Shown: positions 43,016-51,204 of the stretch, piece by piece
Layout: each line of letters opens with the position of its first letter
How positions within the stretch are numbered: position 1 is the first letter of the stretch
DNA from: Arthrobacter pascens
Lineage (GTDB): Bacteria > Actinomycetota > Actinomycetes > Actinomycetales > Micrococcaceae
Direction of reading: 5' to 3'
NCBI RefSeq assembly: GCF_017052465.1
Contig: NZ_JAFHKT010000138.1
Location: forward strand, 30,447-94,446
Length of the DNA: 64,000 bases
Notes under the pieces: generated by a model
Database searches by the model: none
Seen by the model: only the letters and a program-made list of their open reading frames with translations
Told to the model about the DNA's origin: nothing
Position numbers and translations under genes: made by a program

Positions 43016-44551
43016 ATGCCCCGCCCCTTCGCCACGTCCCGCCGCGGCTTCCTCGCAATTTCCGGCGGGGCGGTCGCGACTGCGGCCGTCTACGGCTTTT
43101 CCGCGGCGCCCGCGTGGGCCGCGCCGAGCTTCCCGCAGAACCCCTTCACCCTCGGGGTGGCCTCGGGTGACCCGACATCCGGGGGCGTCGTGCTGTGGAC
43201 CCGGCTGGCGCCTGAGCCGCAGGCGCCAGACGGGATGGGGGGCATGCCGCCGTACCAGGTCCAGGTGAGCTGGCAGGTAGCCACGGACCCGGACTTCCGG
43301 ACCGTGGTCAAGGCCGGCCGTGAGACCGCCACGCCAGAACTGGCGCATTCGGTTCACGCCGAAGTGGACGGGTTGCGCCCGTCAGCGGACTACTGGTTCC
43401 GCTTCCGCATCGGCAGCGAGGAGAGCCCTGTCGGCCACACCCGGACGGCGCCTGCGGCCGGCTCTGTCCCGGGCAGGATTGCTTTCGGCCTGGCGTCGTG
43501 CCAGTCCTGGTCCGGAGGCCGGTATGCGGCGTACCGCACCATGGCGCAGGAGGATCTGGATCTCGTCGTCCACGTGGGTGACTACACCTACGAGGGCAGA
43601 AACCACGAGACGCTGGCTGACTTCCGCAACAACCATGCGAAGTACAAGAGCTCGGTGGACCTGCAGGCCGCGCACGCCCGGTTCCCCTTCGTCGTGACCT
43701 TCGACGACCACGAGATCGAGAACAACTGGGCCGACGGCGTCTCCCAGCCAGACGGAGAGGCCTCCAACGATCCGCAACGGTTCCTGCAGCTGCGGGCCAA
43801 CGCCTTCCAGGCCTACTACGAGCACCTTCCGCTGCGTCGGCCGCAGCGGCCGACCGGCCCGGACATGGTTCTGCACCGAAGCCTGGACTACGGCAACCTG
43901 GCGAAGATCCACGTGCTGGACACGCGCCAATACCGCTCGGACCAGCTGACCGAAAACTTCCCCGGCGGCCCGCAGCACCCGGACGTGTACGATCCCTCAC
44001 GCACCCTGATGGGTGATGAGCAGGAGCGGTGGCTCTTCCAGGGCCTGGCTTCGTCCTCCGCCCGCTGGAACGTCATCGCGCAGCAGACGATGATCGCCCA
44101 GTATGACTACGACCCCTCGGAGACTCTTTCGGTCAACCACGACCAGTGGGACGGCTACGTGGTCTCGCGCAACCGGCTCACCAACTTCATCGACCAGCAG
44201 GCACCGGCCAACCCGGTGGTCCTTTCGGGAGACTGGCACTCCGCGTTCGTCAACGAGGTTCTGCTGGACCACGCCAATCCGGACTCGAAGGTGGTGGCCA
44301 CAGAGTTCGTCGGAACCTCAATCAGCTCCGGCTGCGGCTGGGCGCAGGCGATCAAGAACGGCCTGCCGGCGAACCCGCACACCAGCTACATCAACCCGGA
44401 CAAGCGCGGCTGGACCCGATGCACCGTGACCCCGGACGAGTTCCGCAGCGACTACCTCGTCGTGCCGTCTGCCGCCGACACCGCCTCGCCGGCCGTCGTC
44501 GACGCCTCATTCCGGGTCGAGAACGGTCGGGCGGGCGCCCAACGCGTATGA
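43016..44551 (+). CDS. phoD: PhoD-type alkaline phosphatase/phosphodiesterase, Tat-exported
   Basis: 511 residues from ATG 43016 (AGGAG, 5 nt spacing). Twin-arginine signal TSRRGFLAISGGAVATAAVYGFSAAPAWAA. PhoD N-terminal domain (FTLGVASGDPTSGGVVLWTRLAPEP), then the metallophosphatase: HVGDYTYEGR, FDDHEIENNWADG and VLSGDWHSAFVNEVLLD supply the Asp, Asn and His metal ligands. Releases phosphate from extracellular phosphoesters and is normally induced by phosphate starvation; a phosphate box was not identified upstream. Confidence 0.95.
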   Translation: MPRPFATSRRGFLAISGGAVATAAVYGFSAAPAWAAPSFPQNPFTLGVASGDPTSGGVVLWTRLAPEPQAPDGMGGMPPYQVQVSWQVATDPDFRTVVKAGRETATPELAHSVHAEVDGLRPSADYWFRFRIGSEESPVGHTRTAPAAGSVPGRIAFGLASCQSWSGGRYAAYRTMAQEDLDLVVHVGDYTYEGRNHETLADFRNNHAKYKSSVDLQAAHARFPFVVTFDDHEIENNWADGVSQPDGEASNDPQRFLQLRANAFQAYYEHLPLRRPQRPTGPDMVLHRSLDYGNLAKIHVLDTRQYRSDQLTENFPGGPQHPDVYDPSRTLMGDEQERWLFQGLASSSARWNVIAQQTMIAQYDYDPSETLSVNHDQWDGYVVSRNRLTNFIDQQAPANPVVLSGDWHSAFVNEVLLDHANPDSKVVATEFVGTSISSGCGWAQAIKNGLPANPHTSYINPDKRGWTRCTVTPDEFRSDYLVVPSAADTASPAVVDASFRVENGRAGAQRV

Positions 44552-44638
44552 TCCCGGGCAGGAGGGAGGTGCGCGGCGCCCGTGTCCTCTGCCGCCTACT
44601 CCCGCCCGCGAAGGGGCAATGAAAAGGATGGTCTGCCC

Positions 44639-45025
44639 GTGTCGATCGATGAGCTCTCGGCTGTACTCACCTGCCTAATCCTGGCCGGCCTGGCCGTCTT
44701 CCAGGGCGCCCTCATTGCCGGGGCGCCCCTTGGCCGAATGGCCTGGGGCGGTCAACACAACGTCCTTCCTCCGCGGCTCCGGATCGCCAGCGCCGCGTCC
44801 ATAGCGACGTACGGGCTCTTCGCCTACGTTGCCTTGGCGAAGGCCAACTTCGCGCCCTCCTTGATCAATGAATCATTCACTTCGGTGCTTGTTTGGGTGC
44901 TGACGGCCTACTTCATAGTGGGTGTGGTGCTGAACGGGGTGTCCCGCAGCAAATCAGAACGTCTCGTCATGACGCCACTCGCGTTCATCCTCGCAGCCCT
45001 CTATCTCACCCTTGCGATGCACTGA
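44639..45025 (+). CDS. Small four-helix membrane protein
   Basis: 128 residues from GTG 44639 (AAAAGGATGG upstream); longer start at 44582 is possible. Four hydrophobic segments: LSAVLTCLILAGLAVFQGALI, ASIATYGLFAYVALA, VLVWVLTAYFIVGVVL and PLAFILAALYLTLAM. Contains PLGRMAWGGQHNVLPPRLRIAS between segments one and two, a pattern seen in many uncharacterised actinobacterial proteins. Function unknown. Confidence 0.72.
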   Translation: MSIDELSAVLTCLILAGLAVFQGALIAGAPLGRMAWGGQHNVLPPRLRIASAASIATYGLFAYVALAKANFAPSLINESFTSVLVWVLTAYFIVGVVLNGVSRSKSERLVMTPLAFILAALYLTLAMH

Positions 45026-45042
45026 TGCAGACGCCTCGGTCT

Positions 45043-45495
45043 TCAGATGGTGGGGGCCAGGAGTCCGGCGGCTCCTGCGATCGAGAGGGCCGCGCGGAGA
45101 TGGTTGGCCTTGGTCCAGGGCCGCTCGTAGCTAAGCCACCGTCGCTCAAGACCCGTTCCGCCCTGGGACAGGCGGTTGTTGAGGGGGACATTGATCAGCA
45201 TGGTTGACGCCCAACCCGCCAGGTAGGCCGCCGCTCCGGCGACCCTCAACGGCGACTGCGCTCGCGGGTCGATGGCCGCTTCAACGAGCACCGCCGCGCA
45301 GGCAGCGGCGGTGCCGAAGAACAGAACCGTGAATGGCGGGCGCACAGCGTTTTCGTTTATCACCGCCATCGTCTCAACAGCTTCGCCGCCCGGCCTGCGG
45401 CGCAGCGCGGGCATCACTACTGCCGAGAAGGCCAGGTAGAAGCCGCCGACCAGAGCCGAGCCGGTGCCGGCGGCCGCCGGCAGCCAGCCACTCAT
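45043..45495 (-). CDS. DUF1772 (anthrone oxygenase-like) membrane protein
   Basis: 150 residues, four membrane segments. FYLAFSAVVMPALRR and ASTMLINVPLNNRL are the DUF1772 signatures, the latter with the conserved NxPxN. Overlaps the end of the upstream NAD(P)H-binding gene by 4 nt, so it belongs to the same transcript and probably the same AraC-controlled response. Confidence 0.88.
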   Translation of the reverse strand: MSGWLPAAAGTGSALVGGFYLAFSAVVMPALRRRPGGEAVETMAVINENAVRPPFTVLFFGTAAACAAVLVEAAIDPRAQSPLRVAGAAAYLAGWASTMLINVPLNNRLSQGGTGLERRWLSYERPWTKANHLRAALSIAGAAGLLAPTI

Positions 45496-46374
45496 AGCAG
45501 GACCCCTGCGGGCGCGTTCCAGACGCCGGTGGCTGCGGCGCGGGCCGCATAGGCGCTGAAGTCGGTGGGCTTGCGGTCCAGGGCCTGCGCCAGGTCGTTG
45601 GTCAAGAAGGCGTTGCGTCCGTCAAGGATCTCGGTGAAAAGTCCCGCCAAGGGCACAGCTTCCTCAGCGGGAATCCCGTCCTTCGCAACGTCTGCCGCGA
45701 AGTCCTGGGCGCTACAGGTCACGAATTCAACTGGCCGACCCATGGCGGCCGACAGCTCACCGGGCAACTTCACGGAGGGTAAGCAGGCGCGGGCCGGTCA
45801 GCTCCAGCACCTGCCCAACGTGGCTCTCGCCCGTAAGGGCGTCTGAAGCAACATCGGCAAAGTCATCCAGATCCAGAAATGGTTCGGCAACGGCGCCATC
45901 GCCAGGCAGCAGGAGTCGGCCTCGGCGGACCGGGCCCAGCAAGAAATGTTCGCTGAAGTTCTGTGCGAACCACGAGCAGCGCAGCACCGTCCACTCCAGC
46001 CCGCAGGCCCGCACGGCATCCTCGGCGGCCCGGGCCCCGTCCTCGCCGCGGCCTGAAAGAAGGACCAGCCGCTGCACCCCGGCGTCCGCGGCAGCTCCGG
46101 CGAATCGGCCCATCAGCTCGGGGACGCCCGGAAAGGCCAAGTCGGGGCTATAGCAAAGGTATGCTGCCCGCATCCCGTCCAGGGCAGCCTTCCAGGTAGC
46201 GGCGTCGTGCCATTCAAAGGGTACCGGCGTGTTTCGTGAACCGATCCGCACAGCCACGTGCCGATCGATGAGGCGTCTGGCGACGCGGCCACCGGTACGG
46301 CCAGTGCCTCCGGTGACAAGAACAGGGGCAGGTGCAGGTACAGATGCAGGTACAGGTGCGAATGTCGTCGTCAT
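45492..46374 (-). pseudogene. NmrA-like NAD(P)H-binding protein with a frameshift
   Basis: Start ATG 46374. Frame 1 gives VLVTGGTGRTGGRVARRLIDRHVAVRIGSR (NAD(P)-binding GxxGxxG) through VLELTGPRLLTLREVAR and stops at 45757. A second frame continues the fold at once with GELSAAMGRPVEFVTCSAQDF to the stop at 45492. Reading LREVA-GELSA needs one base fewer in the GGG run at 45762-45764 (plus strand). The break is in a mono-nucleotide run, so either a recent one-base insertion or a sequencing error. With the shift corrected the product is about 293 residues, normal for the family. Confidence 0.82.
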
Positions 46375-46398
46375 GACTCCAGACTGCCAGTCACTCAA

Positions 46399-46444
46399 TA
46401 GACGATGAATGCTTCAAGCTCCATCAGCCATATTCCATCGTCTA
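46399..46444. promoter_or_regulatory. Inverted repeat TAGACGATG-N28-CATCGTCTA between NmrA-like and AraC genes
   Basis: Perfect 9-bp arms (46399-46407 and 46436-46444) span the divergent promoter region of the NAD(P)H-binding gene (minus) and the araC-type gene (plus). Arms separated by about three helical turns suit two AraC subunits bound to the face of the DNA. Confidence 0.65.
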
Positions 46445-46455
46445 GAATTCGAGAC

Positions 46456-47427
46456 ATGGATCCCTTATCGGCGTTCCTCGCCGGGCCCCGGGCACGTGCC
46501 GCGTTCACTCTCCGCGTCGTGATGGATCCGCCGTTCGCCATCGACGTTCAAGACGGGGCCGCCCTGACGGTAATTGTTGTCGCCCGCGGGCACGCATGGG
46601 TCATCAGCCAGGGAGGCACACCACAGCTCCTGAGCCCGGGACAGGCTGCGACAGTACGTGGGCCAGCGCCTTACTTGGTCGCCGATACCCCCGACCGGGT
46701 GCCCAGCGTGGTGATCGGCCCAGGCCAGTCCTGCCACACCCCGGCCGGCGACCACCTGGAGACCACGATGGCCGACGGCGTGCGGACCTGGGGCAACAGC
46801 ACCCACGGGGAAACGATCCTGCTGATCGGCACCTACCAATCAGAAGCTGCGGCCGGCCGGCTGGTCACCTCCGCGCTCCCGGCCCTAGCGGCCTTCACCG
46901 AACAGGAAACCGACCCGGACCTGCTCCGTATGCTCGAGCGTGAGCTCACCTCCCCCGGCCTGGGGCAGGAGAGCGCCTTGGACAGGGTCCTGGACTTGCT
47001 GCTGCTGCACCTCGTGCGCGTCTGTGTCGAGCGCAGCAAACTCGACATCCCGAGCTGGGCGGCGGGCACCCGCGACCCTGTGGTTGCCAAGGCGCTGACC
47101 CTGCTGCACGATGAACCGGCCGCACCGTGGACGGTCGCAGAACTGGCCCGGAGAGCACACGTCTCCCGGGCCACCCTGGCTGCCCGGTTCCACACCGCCG
47201 TCGGGCAGCCTCCGATGACCTACCTCACGGCCTGGCGCCTGGCCCTGGCCGCCGACCGACTGGCCAGCAGCGCCGCCACGACCGCCGTCATCGCCGCCGA
47301 GGTCGGCTACAGCAACGCCTTCACCTTCAGCGCCGCCTTCACCAGGGCCTACGGCACAAACCCCACCAGCTACCGCCGCCCCCGACAGGCCGAGCCTCTC
47401 CGGCGAGGGGATGGGTCCAGGTATTAG
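46456..47427 (+). CDS. AraC family transcriptional regulator with cupin domain
   Basis: 323 residues from ATG 46456. N-terminal cupin (FTLRVVMDPPFAIDVQDGAALTVIVVARGHAWVISQGGTPQLLSPGQ), C-terminal double HTH (PWTVAELARRAHVSRATLAARFHTAVGQPPMTYLTAWRLALAADRLASSAATTAVIAAEVGYSNAFTFSAAFTRAYGTNPTSYRR). This cupin-AraC type usually activates the divergent NAD(P)H-dependent oxidoreductase gene beside it, here the frameshifted NmrA-like gene. Confidence 0.92.
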   Translation: MDPLSAFLAGPRARAAFTLRVVMDPPFAIDVQDGAALTVIVVARGHAWVISQGGTPQLLSPGQAATVRGPAPYLVADTPDRVPSVVIGPGQSCHTPAGDHLETTMADGVRTWGNSTHGETILLIGTYQSEAAAGRLVTSALPALAAFTEQETDPDLLRMLERELTSPGLGQESALDRVLDLLLLHLVRVCVERSKLDIPSWAAGTRDPVVAKALTLLHDEPAAPWTVAELARRAHVSRATLAARFHTAVGQPPMTYLTAWRLALAADRLASSAATTAVIAAEVGYSNAFTFSAAFTRAYGTNPTSYRRPRQAEPLRRGDGSRY

Positions 47428-47486
47428 TTTGCGCCGTTCCAGCGGTTCGAGGCTGCGGCCTGGTCCCAATGCATGCAGTGCCCCGC

Positions 47487-47903
47487 CTACTCGAAAAGAT
47501 CTTTACCCGTGTATCCCTGGTCGGTCCGCCTGACCCTGAGTTGGATTACGACGATGACTGCCGCGCAAACGAGCGAGTACACCAGGACAGCGGTCCAGCT
47601 CAGCGGCATGATGGTGGGCCAAAAGAATTTGCCTGCCAGGAAGACGATGATGGCTATGAGCAGGGAGAACGCCGCATAGCTCATGCCCGGGTGATATTGC
47701 CTGGTGGCAGCGTTGTCCGCGATCCCCGTTATGAGCCCGCTGATAAACCAGATGGCACCGTAGGCGACTCCGGTGATGCCTGCCCCGAACTGGGCTCCAG
47801 TGACCACGAAGTGGTTGAGGAGCGGCAGAAAGACGAGAGTGCTGATCGTGTTGACGAGAATAAACCACTTGAGGTTAGTGCGAAGGATGACCTGTAAGTT
47901 CAT
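47487..47903 (-). CDS. Small four-helix membrane protein next to the PadR gene
   Basis: 138 residues with four membrane segments (FILVNTISTLVFLPLL, AYGAIWFISGLITGIA, AFSLLIAIIVFLAGKFFW, AVLVYSLVCAAVIVVIQL). Its ATG overlaps the padR stop by 4 nt, so it is translated with the regulator. As the last gene of the LAP region it may be an immunity or transport accessory protein, but nothing in the sequence proves this. Function unknown. Confidence 0.72.
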   Translation of the reverse strand: MNLQVILRTNLKWFILVNTISTLVFLPLLNHFVVTGAQFGAGITGVAYGAIWFISGLITGIADNAATRQYHPGMSYAAFSLLIAIIVFLAGKFFWPTIMPLSWTAVLVYSLVCAAVIVVIQLRVRRTDQGYTGKDLFE

Positions 47904-48274
47904 GTCTGAATCCTCTCGATGACGTTCTGGACTTCGGGCTGCGAGAACGGTTGGATGTTCCGATATGCGAACTGCTCCAGGACTCGGCGACCGCGTTCGG
48001 AGAGCCTGTATAGCTTTTTCGGCGGTCCGGCCGGGCTGCTTTCAAGCCGCAGTTCCACCAGGCCAACGTCCAAGTGGCGGCGCAACTGGCGGTACAGGGT
48101 CTGGTCAGCCGGGTCGTAGGTGCCGTTGGTCAGCTGCTTGATCCGGTTCTTCAGGCTTGCGACGTCGTACCATTCTGCGTCCAGCGCTACGAATGTCCAG
48201 AACGTCAGCAGGCCCTGCCGGAAGACGGACTCCCAGTCCTTCAGGGTGCCGTCGAGCTCCTTTTCCTTGGCCAT
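47900..48274 (-). CDS. PadR-like transcriptional regulator
   Basis: 124 residues from ATG 48274 (an ATG at 48292 is in frame). Winged-helix pattern: LLTFWTFVALDAEWYDVASLKNRIKQLTNGTYDPADQTLYRQLRRHLDVGLVELRLESSPAGPPKKLYRLSERGRRVLEQF. The LYRQLRRHLDVGLVE recognition-helix region and the wing (GPPKKLYRLSERG) fit PadR. A long perfect inverted repeat lies directly before its start codon, typical of autoregulation. Likely controls the LAP cluster on the same strand upstream of it, or senses the peptide. Confidence 0.82.
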   Translation of the reverse strand: MAKEKELDGTLKDWESVFRQGLLTFWTFVALDAEWYDVASLKNRIKQLTNGTYDPADQTLYRQLRRHLDVGLVELRLESSPAGPPKKLYRLSERGRRVLEQFAYRNIQPFSQPEVQNVIERIQT

Positions 48275-48275
48275 G

Positions 48276-48318
48276 CAGGTACTATATCCCATGTACAGTA
48301 CTGGCGATATAGTACCTG
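48276..48318. promoter_or_regulatory. 13-bp inverted repeat CAGGTACTATATC-N17-GATATAGTACCTG
   Basis: Perfect 13-bp arms (48276-48288 and 48306-48318) abut the padR start codon (48274). The 17-base spacer contains GTACAGTAC, and a related half-site GGTGCTATAC (48330-48321, minus strand) follows, so three to four half-sites share the motif GGTACTATA. This is the strongest operator-like element of the window besides the LacI and GntR sites and is probably bound by PadR. As DNA it also can form a hairpin that would hide the start codon. Confidence 0.75.
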
Positions 48319-48329
48319 CTGTATAGCAC

Positions 48330-49535
48330 CTATCCGGTTTTGGGTTTCCTGCAAAGATCGAGGACGACGTCTGGATGCGTGATCTCCATCGACGTGTAGA
48401 GGCTGTCTGAGTCCCCTGTCCTTTTGTCCTTCGACCACTGGGGAACCCCTAGGTACGTTCGGGCAAGACCTGTACCCTGCCGAAGTGCCAGGACGGTATC
48501 CCCGTAGATGTGGGCCAGGAGCGTCAGTTCTTCCTTGATGCCGTGGCCTGGTACTACTCCAAGGCCCGGTCCGTGGGATGCCGGAAGCAGTCGTCCGTCG
48601 TACTGGACGAAGGTCCGCGTTGCCGCTGTCAGCATCTCCCAGCCCTGTAGGGCGAGCTGTTTCTGCGACGCGGTTGGCTCCTGGAATCCGGTATGTTTGG
48701 CCAACTGGCGGCGGCCGGCCATGTATCCCCCCGCCCTGCGCATTTCGATGAGATACCTGACATGAGGGAGGATCGGCAGCAGTTCTTCCAGGAATGGGCT
48801 GCCGAGGGCTTCCTTGGGCAGTGCCGACCGGCGGATGGTTAGCAGCCCGCTGGTGACGATCATGCCGGAAGCGGCAATCTGGCGACAGGACATGTCATTG
48901 GTGGCGGGATCAGTTGCCGCCCATTGTTCGAGGATTCCGCGTGCCCCTCCGGCGGGCGGCATCCCGTTCAAGTGGTAAGCGCCGATGAGCATGTCTGCCT
49001 GGCGGTGGGCGGCGTCGAGGGCGTTGATTTTCGATGTGCGCAGGGAGACTTTAAGTCCCGCTTCGCGGGCGGCTGTTATTGCCTGGCCGAGAAAATCGAG
49101 GTCATTGGTCCGGAGGTTGAGCCAGTGGGATTCTTCTGCCTGCAGGCTGCGTACGCTTCGCCGGAGGTCGTTGGCAGTGCTGACCTGGCGTTCGGCTTCG
49201 GTCCGCGGATGCAGGTCAGTAAGGATAGGGCCGCCACCAATGATTGTGCTGCCGACGCCGGTGCGCCGCGCCCGGTAGAGCGCCTCAAAGCTGCTGCCGT
49301 CGTCAAGCATGACGCCGACGCCGTGCCGGATGGAATTTTCGACGATGGCATCGGTGGCGGACGTCACCGCATCCATGGGGCTCTCCCGGTATCCCATGAG
49401 GGATACGCCGCCGTCGACGAGGGTCGGGGTGTAGGTCCCTTCTGTCGCATCACCGCCGGCTGCAGCGGGGATCATTTGGTAGCCGTCGAAGATCCGGGCC
49501 GTTCCGGTTGCGGGGCCCTGTTCACTTGTCTTCAT
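48330..49535 (-). CDS. Degenerate amidohydrolase-like protein of the LAP cluster
   Basis: 401 residues. The layout follows the amidohydrolase fold: TYTPTLVDGGVSLMGYRESP stands where PGLIDxHxH normally is, GVGVMLDDG, EAGLKVSLRTSKINALDAAHRQADMLIGAYHL (His-containing strand region) and a C-terminal segment GHGIKEELTLLAHIYGDTVLALRQGTGLARTYLG that matches the family's ...ELxxL...ALxxxTxxxAxxLG. The paired metal histidines and the final catalytic Asp are not evident, so it is probably not a standard metallohydrolase. It overlaps the CPBP gene by 4 nt, last of the biosynthetic operon. In bottromycin pathways an amidohydrolase relative acts on YcaO products, so a role in leader removal or binding is possible but inferred. 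Confidence 0.6.
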   Translation of the reverse strand: MKTSEQGPATGTARIFDGYQMIPAAAGGDATEGTYTPTLVDGGVSLMGYRESPMDAVTSATDAIVENSIRHGVGVMLDDGSSFEALYRARRTGVGSTIIGGGPILTDLHPRTEAERQVSTANDLRRSVRSLQAEESHWLNLRTNDLDFLGQAITAAREAGLKVSLRTSKINALDAAHRQADMLIGAYHLNGMPPAGGARGILEQWAATDPATNDMSCRQIAASGMIVTSGLLTIRRSALPKEALGSPFLEELLPILPHVRYLIEMRRAGGYMAGRRQLAKHTGFQEPTASQKQLALQGWEMLTAATRTFVQYDGRLLPASHGPGLGVVPGHGIKEELTLLAHIYGDTVLALRQGTGLARTYLGVPQWSKDKRTGDSDSLYTSMEITHPDVVLDLCRKPKTG

Positions 49536-50248
49536 GCGCGCTGTACGCTCCGTGTCCTGAACTGTCTGGCGACCAGCAGCTGGTAGCAGAGGTGGGCAAC
49601 CAGGGCCGGTATGACGCTGCCGGACAGCAGCGTGCCGGCCCCAAGAACCAGGCCGAAACCAAGCTTTCCGATAAGGGCCGGGATCCCGAATGCAATGTGA
49701 TTGAGGCTGTACAGGACCGTCTGCAGGGCGAGTCCAGCGAGAAGATCAAGCCCGGCAGGGACACACACCAGCAATATGACATACCGGTAGAGGAATTCCT
49801 CGGCTGCGACGGTGAGCACGGTCAGGAACGTGAACTGCGCGGGATTGGCGGCCATGGCCCTGACGGCACGGAATGACTCGTCGCGTGAGGGCATCTGGAC
49901 AAACGCGAGACTCGCCGGCAGGGCGCCGATGCTGTTTGCCGCCGGCGCCCTGCCCCGGCCCCAGCGGACCGACAGCCACTTTTCCCCGCCGAATGCAGCC
50001 GCGCCGGCTGCGGTGGTGGTCACCGTGAGCATGAGGATGACCGGCCAGCCCGCACCCGAATCGACTGACGCCATCCCGACCCCCAGGACGGCCAGCACCC
50101 AGAAGGCCGCGACCACGCAGGACATTGCCAAGAGCACCGGCGAGGCGACGGGGATGATCCGCCGCCACCCCGGTCGCAGGGCAAGCATCATGGTGGTCGC
50201 GCCGAGCACCGGCAGCGGCAGCAGCAGAATGGGAAGCACCTGATCCAT
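49532..50248 (-). CDS. CPBP family intramembrane protease (SagE-like)
   Basis: 238 residues, six to eight membrane segments. CPBP motifs: VAAEEFLYRYVIL (EExxxR), LYSLNHIAFG (FxxxH-like His) and VIPALVAHLCYQLLV (HxxxN-like region, here HxxxQ). In streptolysin S clusters the CPBP protein SagE is needed for leader removal and/or self-immunity, and it stands here in a comparable place after the dehydrogenase gene (8 nt gap). It probably cleaves the precursor after VAPGG. Confidence 0.88.
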   Translation of the reverse strand: MDQVLPILLLPLPVLGATTMMLALRPGWRRIIPVASPVLLAMSCVVAAFWVLAVLGVGMASVDSGAGWPVILMLTVTTTAAGAAAFGGEKWLSVRWGRGRAPAANSIGALPASLAFVQMPSRDESFRAVRAMAANPAQFTFLTVLTVAAEEFLYRYVILLVCVPAGLDLLAGLALQTVLYSLNHIAFGIPALIGKLGFGLVLGAGTLLSGSVIPALVAHLCYQLLVARQFRTRSVQRA

Positions 50249-50256
50249 GGACGGTA

Positions 50257-51204
50257 TTACTCTGCCTCGGCAAAAGTGATCTGGCCGACCGGGCCTACTC
50301 CCATGAGCAAACTCACGAACTTCGTGACGCCGTCGAGCTGGAGGAAGTTGTTGGCCCCTTCATCGAAGAACCCGGCGACGGCACAACAGCCCAGGTTTTG
50401 GCCGGTTGCCACGAGGTAGATGTTCTGCATAACTGCGCCAAGATCGACGTGGGAGAAGCGGTACCCGCGCGTCTTGTATTTCCATGACACCTTGTTTTCG
50501 TCATGCATGAGGACCAGCACGATCGGTGCGTGGAACAGCCACTCGGATTCGAAGGTAACCTCCTGTATGGCAAGCCGCATATCCCCGCGGTCCTTGAGGG
50601 TCAGGGCGTGGCCGACGGGGTCGTAGACATAGAATCCCTTCTCGAGCCCGTCTACGCGGTTGACGATGATTCCGACCTGAATGGAGTTCAGGCCGCCGAT
50701 GCTCGGGTACCGGAACAATGGAACGTCCTTGATCCCGTAGCCCGCCTCTACCCCGCGTTTTCCTGCAGCGTAGTGCAGCAGCGTCGACAGTTCTGTTTGG
50801 GACAGCGGCCGGTTTGAGAAGTTGCGGGACGACTTGCGGGAGTCGAGAACATCGCCGAGCCCGATTTCCAGAGTCTCTGCCGGTGCGGGCAGGGCCGTTG
50901 CCCCCGGCGCCGGGAGAATGTTGTGGACAAGTTCGGGCGGCATCTGGGTGCTTTGTCGTTGGGTCGTAAAGAATTCCGCGACAGAACGCACGAACACCTG
51001 CTGTATGACTTCAGCGAGCGTGGCATCTTTGTCGCGGCGCGCAGTACTGACGTCGACGGCTGCCTGGATAACCTCGTAAAGGGCCTTCCGCGCCGGCTCC
51101 GGCAACTGCTCAAGCTGGTCCGTGGCATTGGCCAGGTCCGGATCTGTGTTGATGCCGACCGGTGAAAGCGTCAGATTCACTGGGGTTCCGCTGGTTGCTG
51201 TCAT
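50257..51204 (-). CDS. SagB-type azoline dehydrogenase
   Basis: 315 residues from ATG 51204 (GGAGG, 7 nt spacing), ATG overlapping the upstream stop (ATGA). The nitroreductase-fold core: LDSRKSSRNFSNRPLSQTELSTLLHYAAGKRG (FMN-binding R.S.RxF), RYPSIGGLNSIQVGIIVNRVDGLEKGFYVYDPVGHAL, and YRFSHVDLGAVMQNIYLVATGQNLGCCAVAGFFDE. This is the SagB/ThcOx family that oxidises thiazolines and oxazolines to thiazoles and oxazoles with FMN. LLMGVGPVG near the C-terminus is the conserved end. Member of the LAP operon. Confidence 0.93.
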   Translation of the reverse strand: MTATSGTPVNLTLSPVGINTDPDLANATDQLEQLPEPARKALYEVIQAAVDVSTARRDKDATLAEVIQQVFVRSVAEFFTTQRQSTQMPPELVHNILPAPGATALPAPAETLEIGLGDVLDSRKSSRNFSNRPLSQTELSTLLHYAAGKRGVEAGYGIKDVPLFRYPSIGGLNSIQVGIIVNRVDGLEKGFYVYDPVGHALTLKDRGDMRLAIQEVTFESEWLFHAPIVLVLMHDENKVSWKYKTRGYRFSHVDLGAVMQNIYLVATGQNLGCCAVAGFFDEGANNFLQLDGVTKFVSLLMGVGPVGQITFAEAE

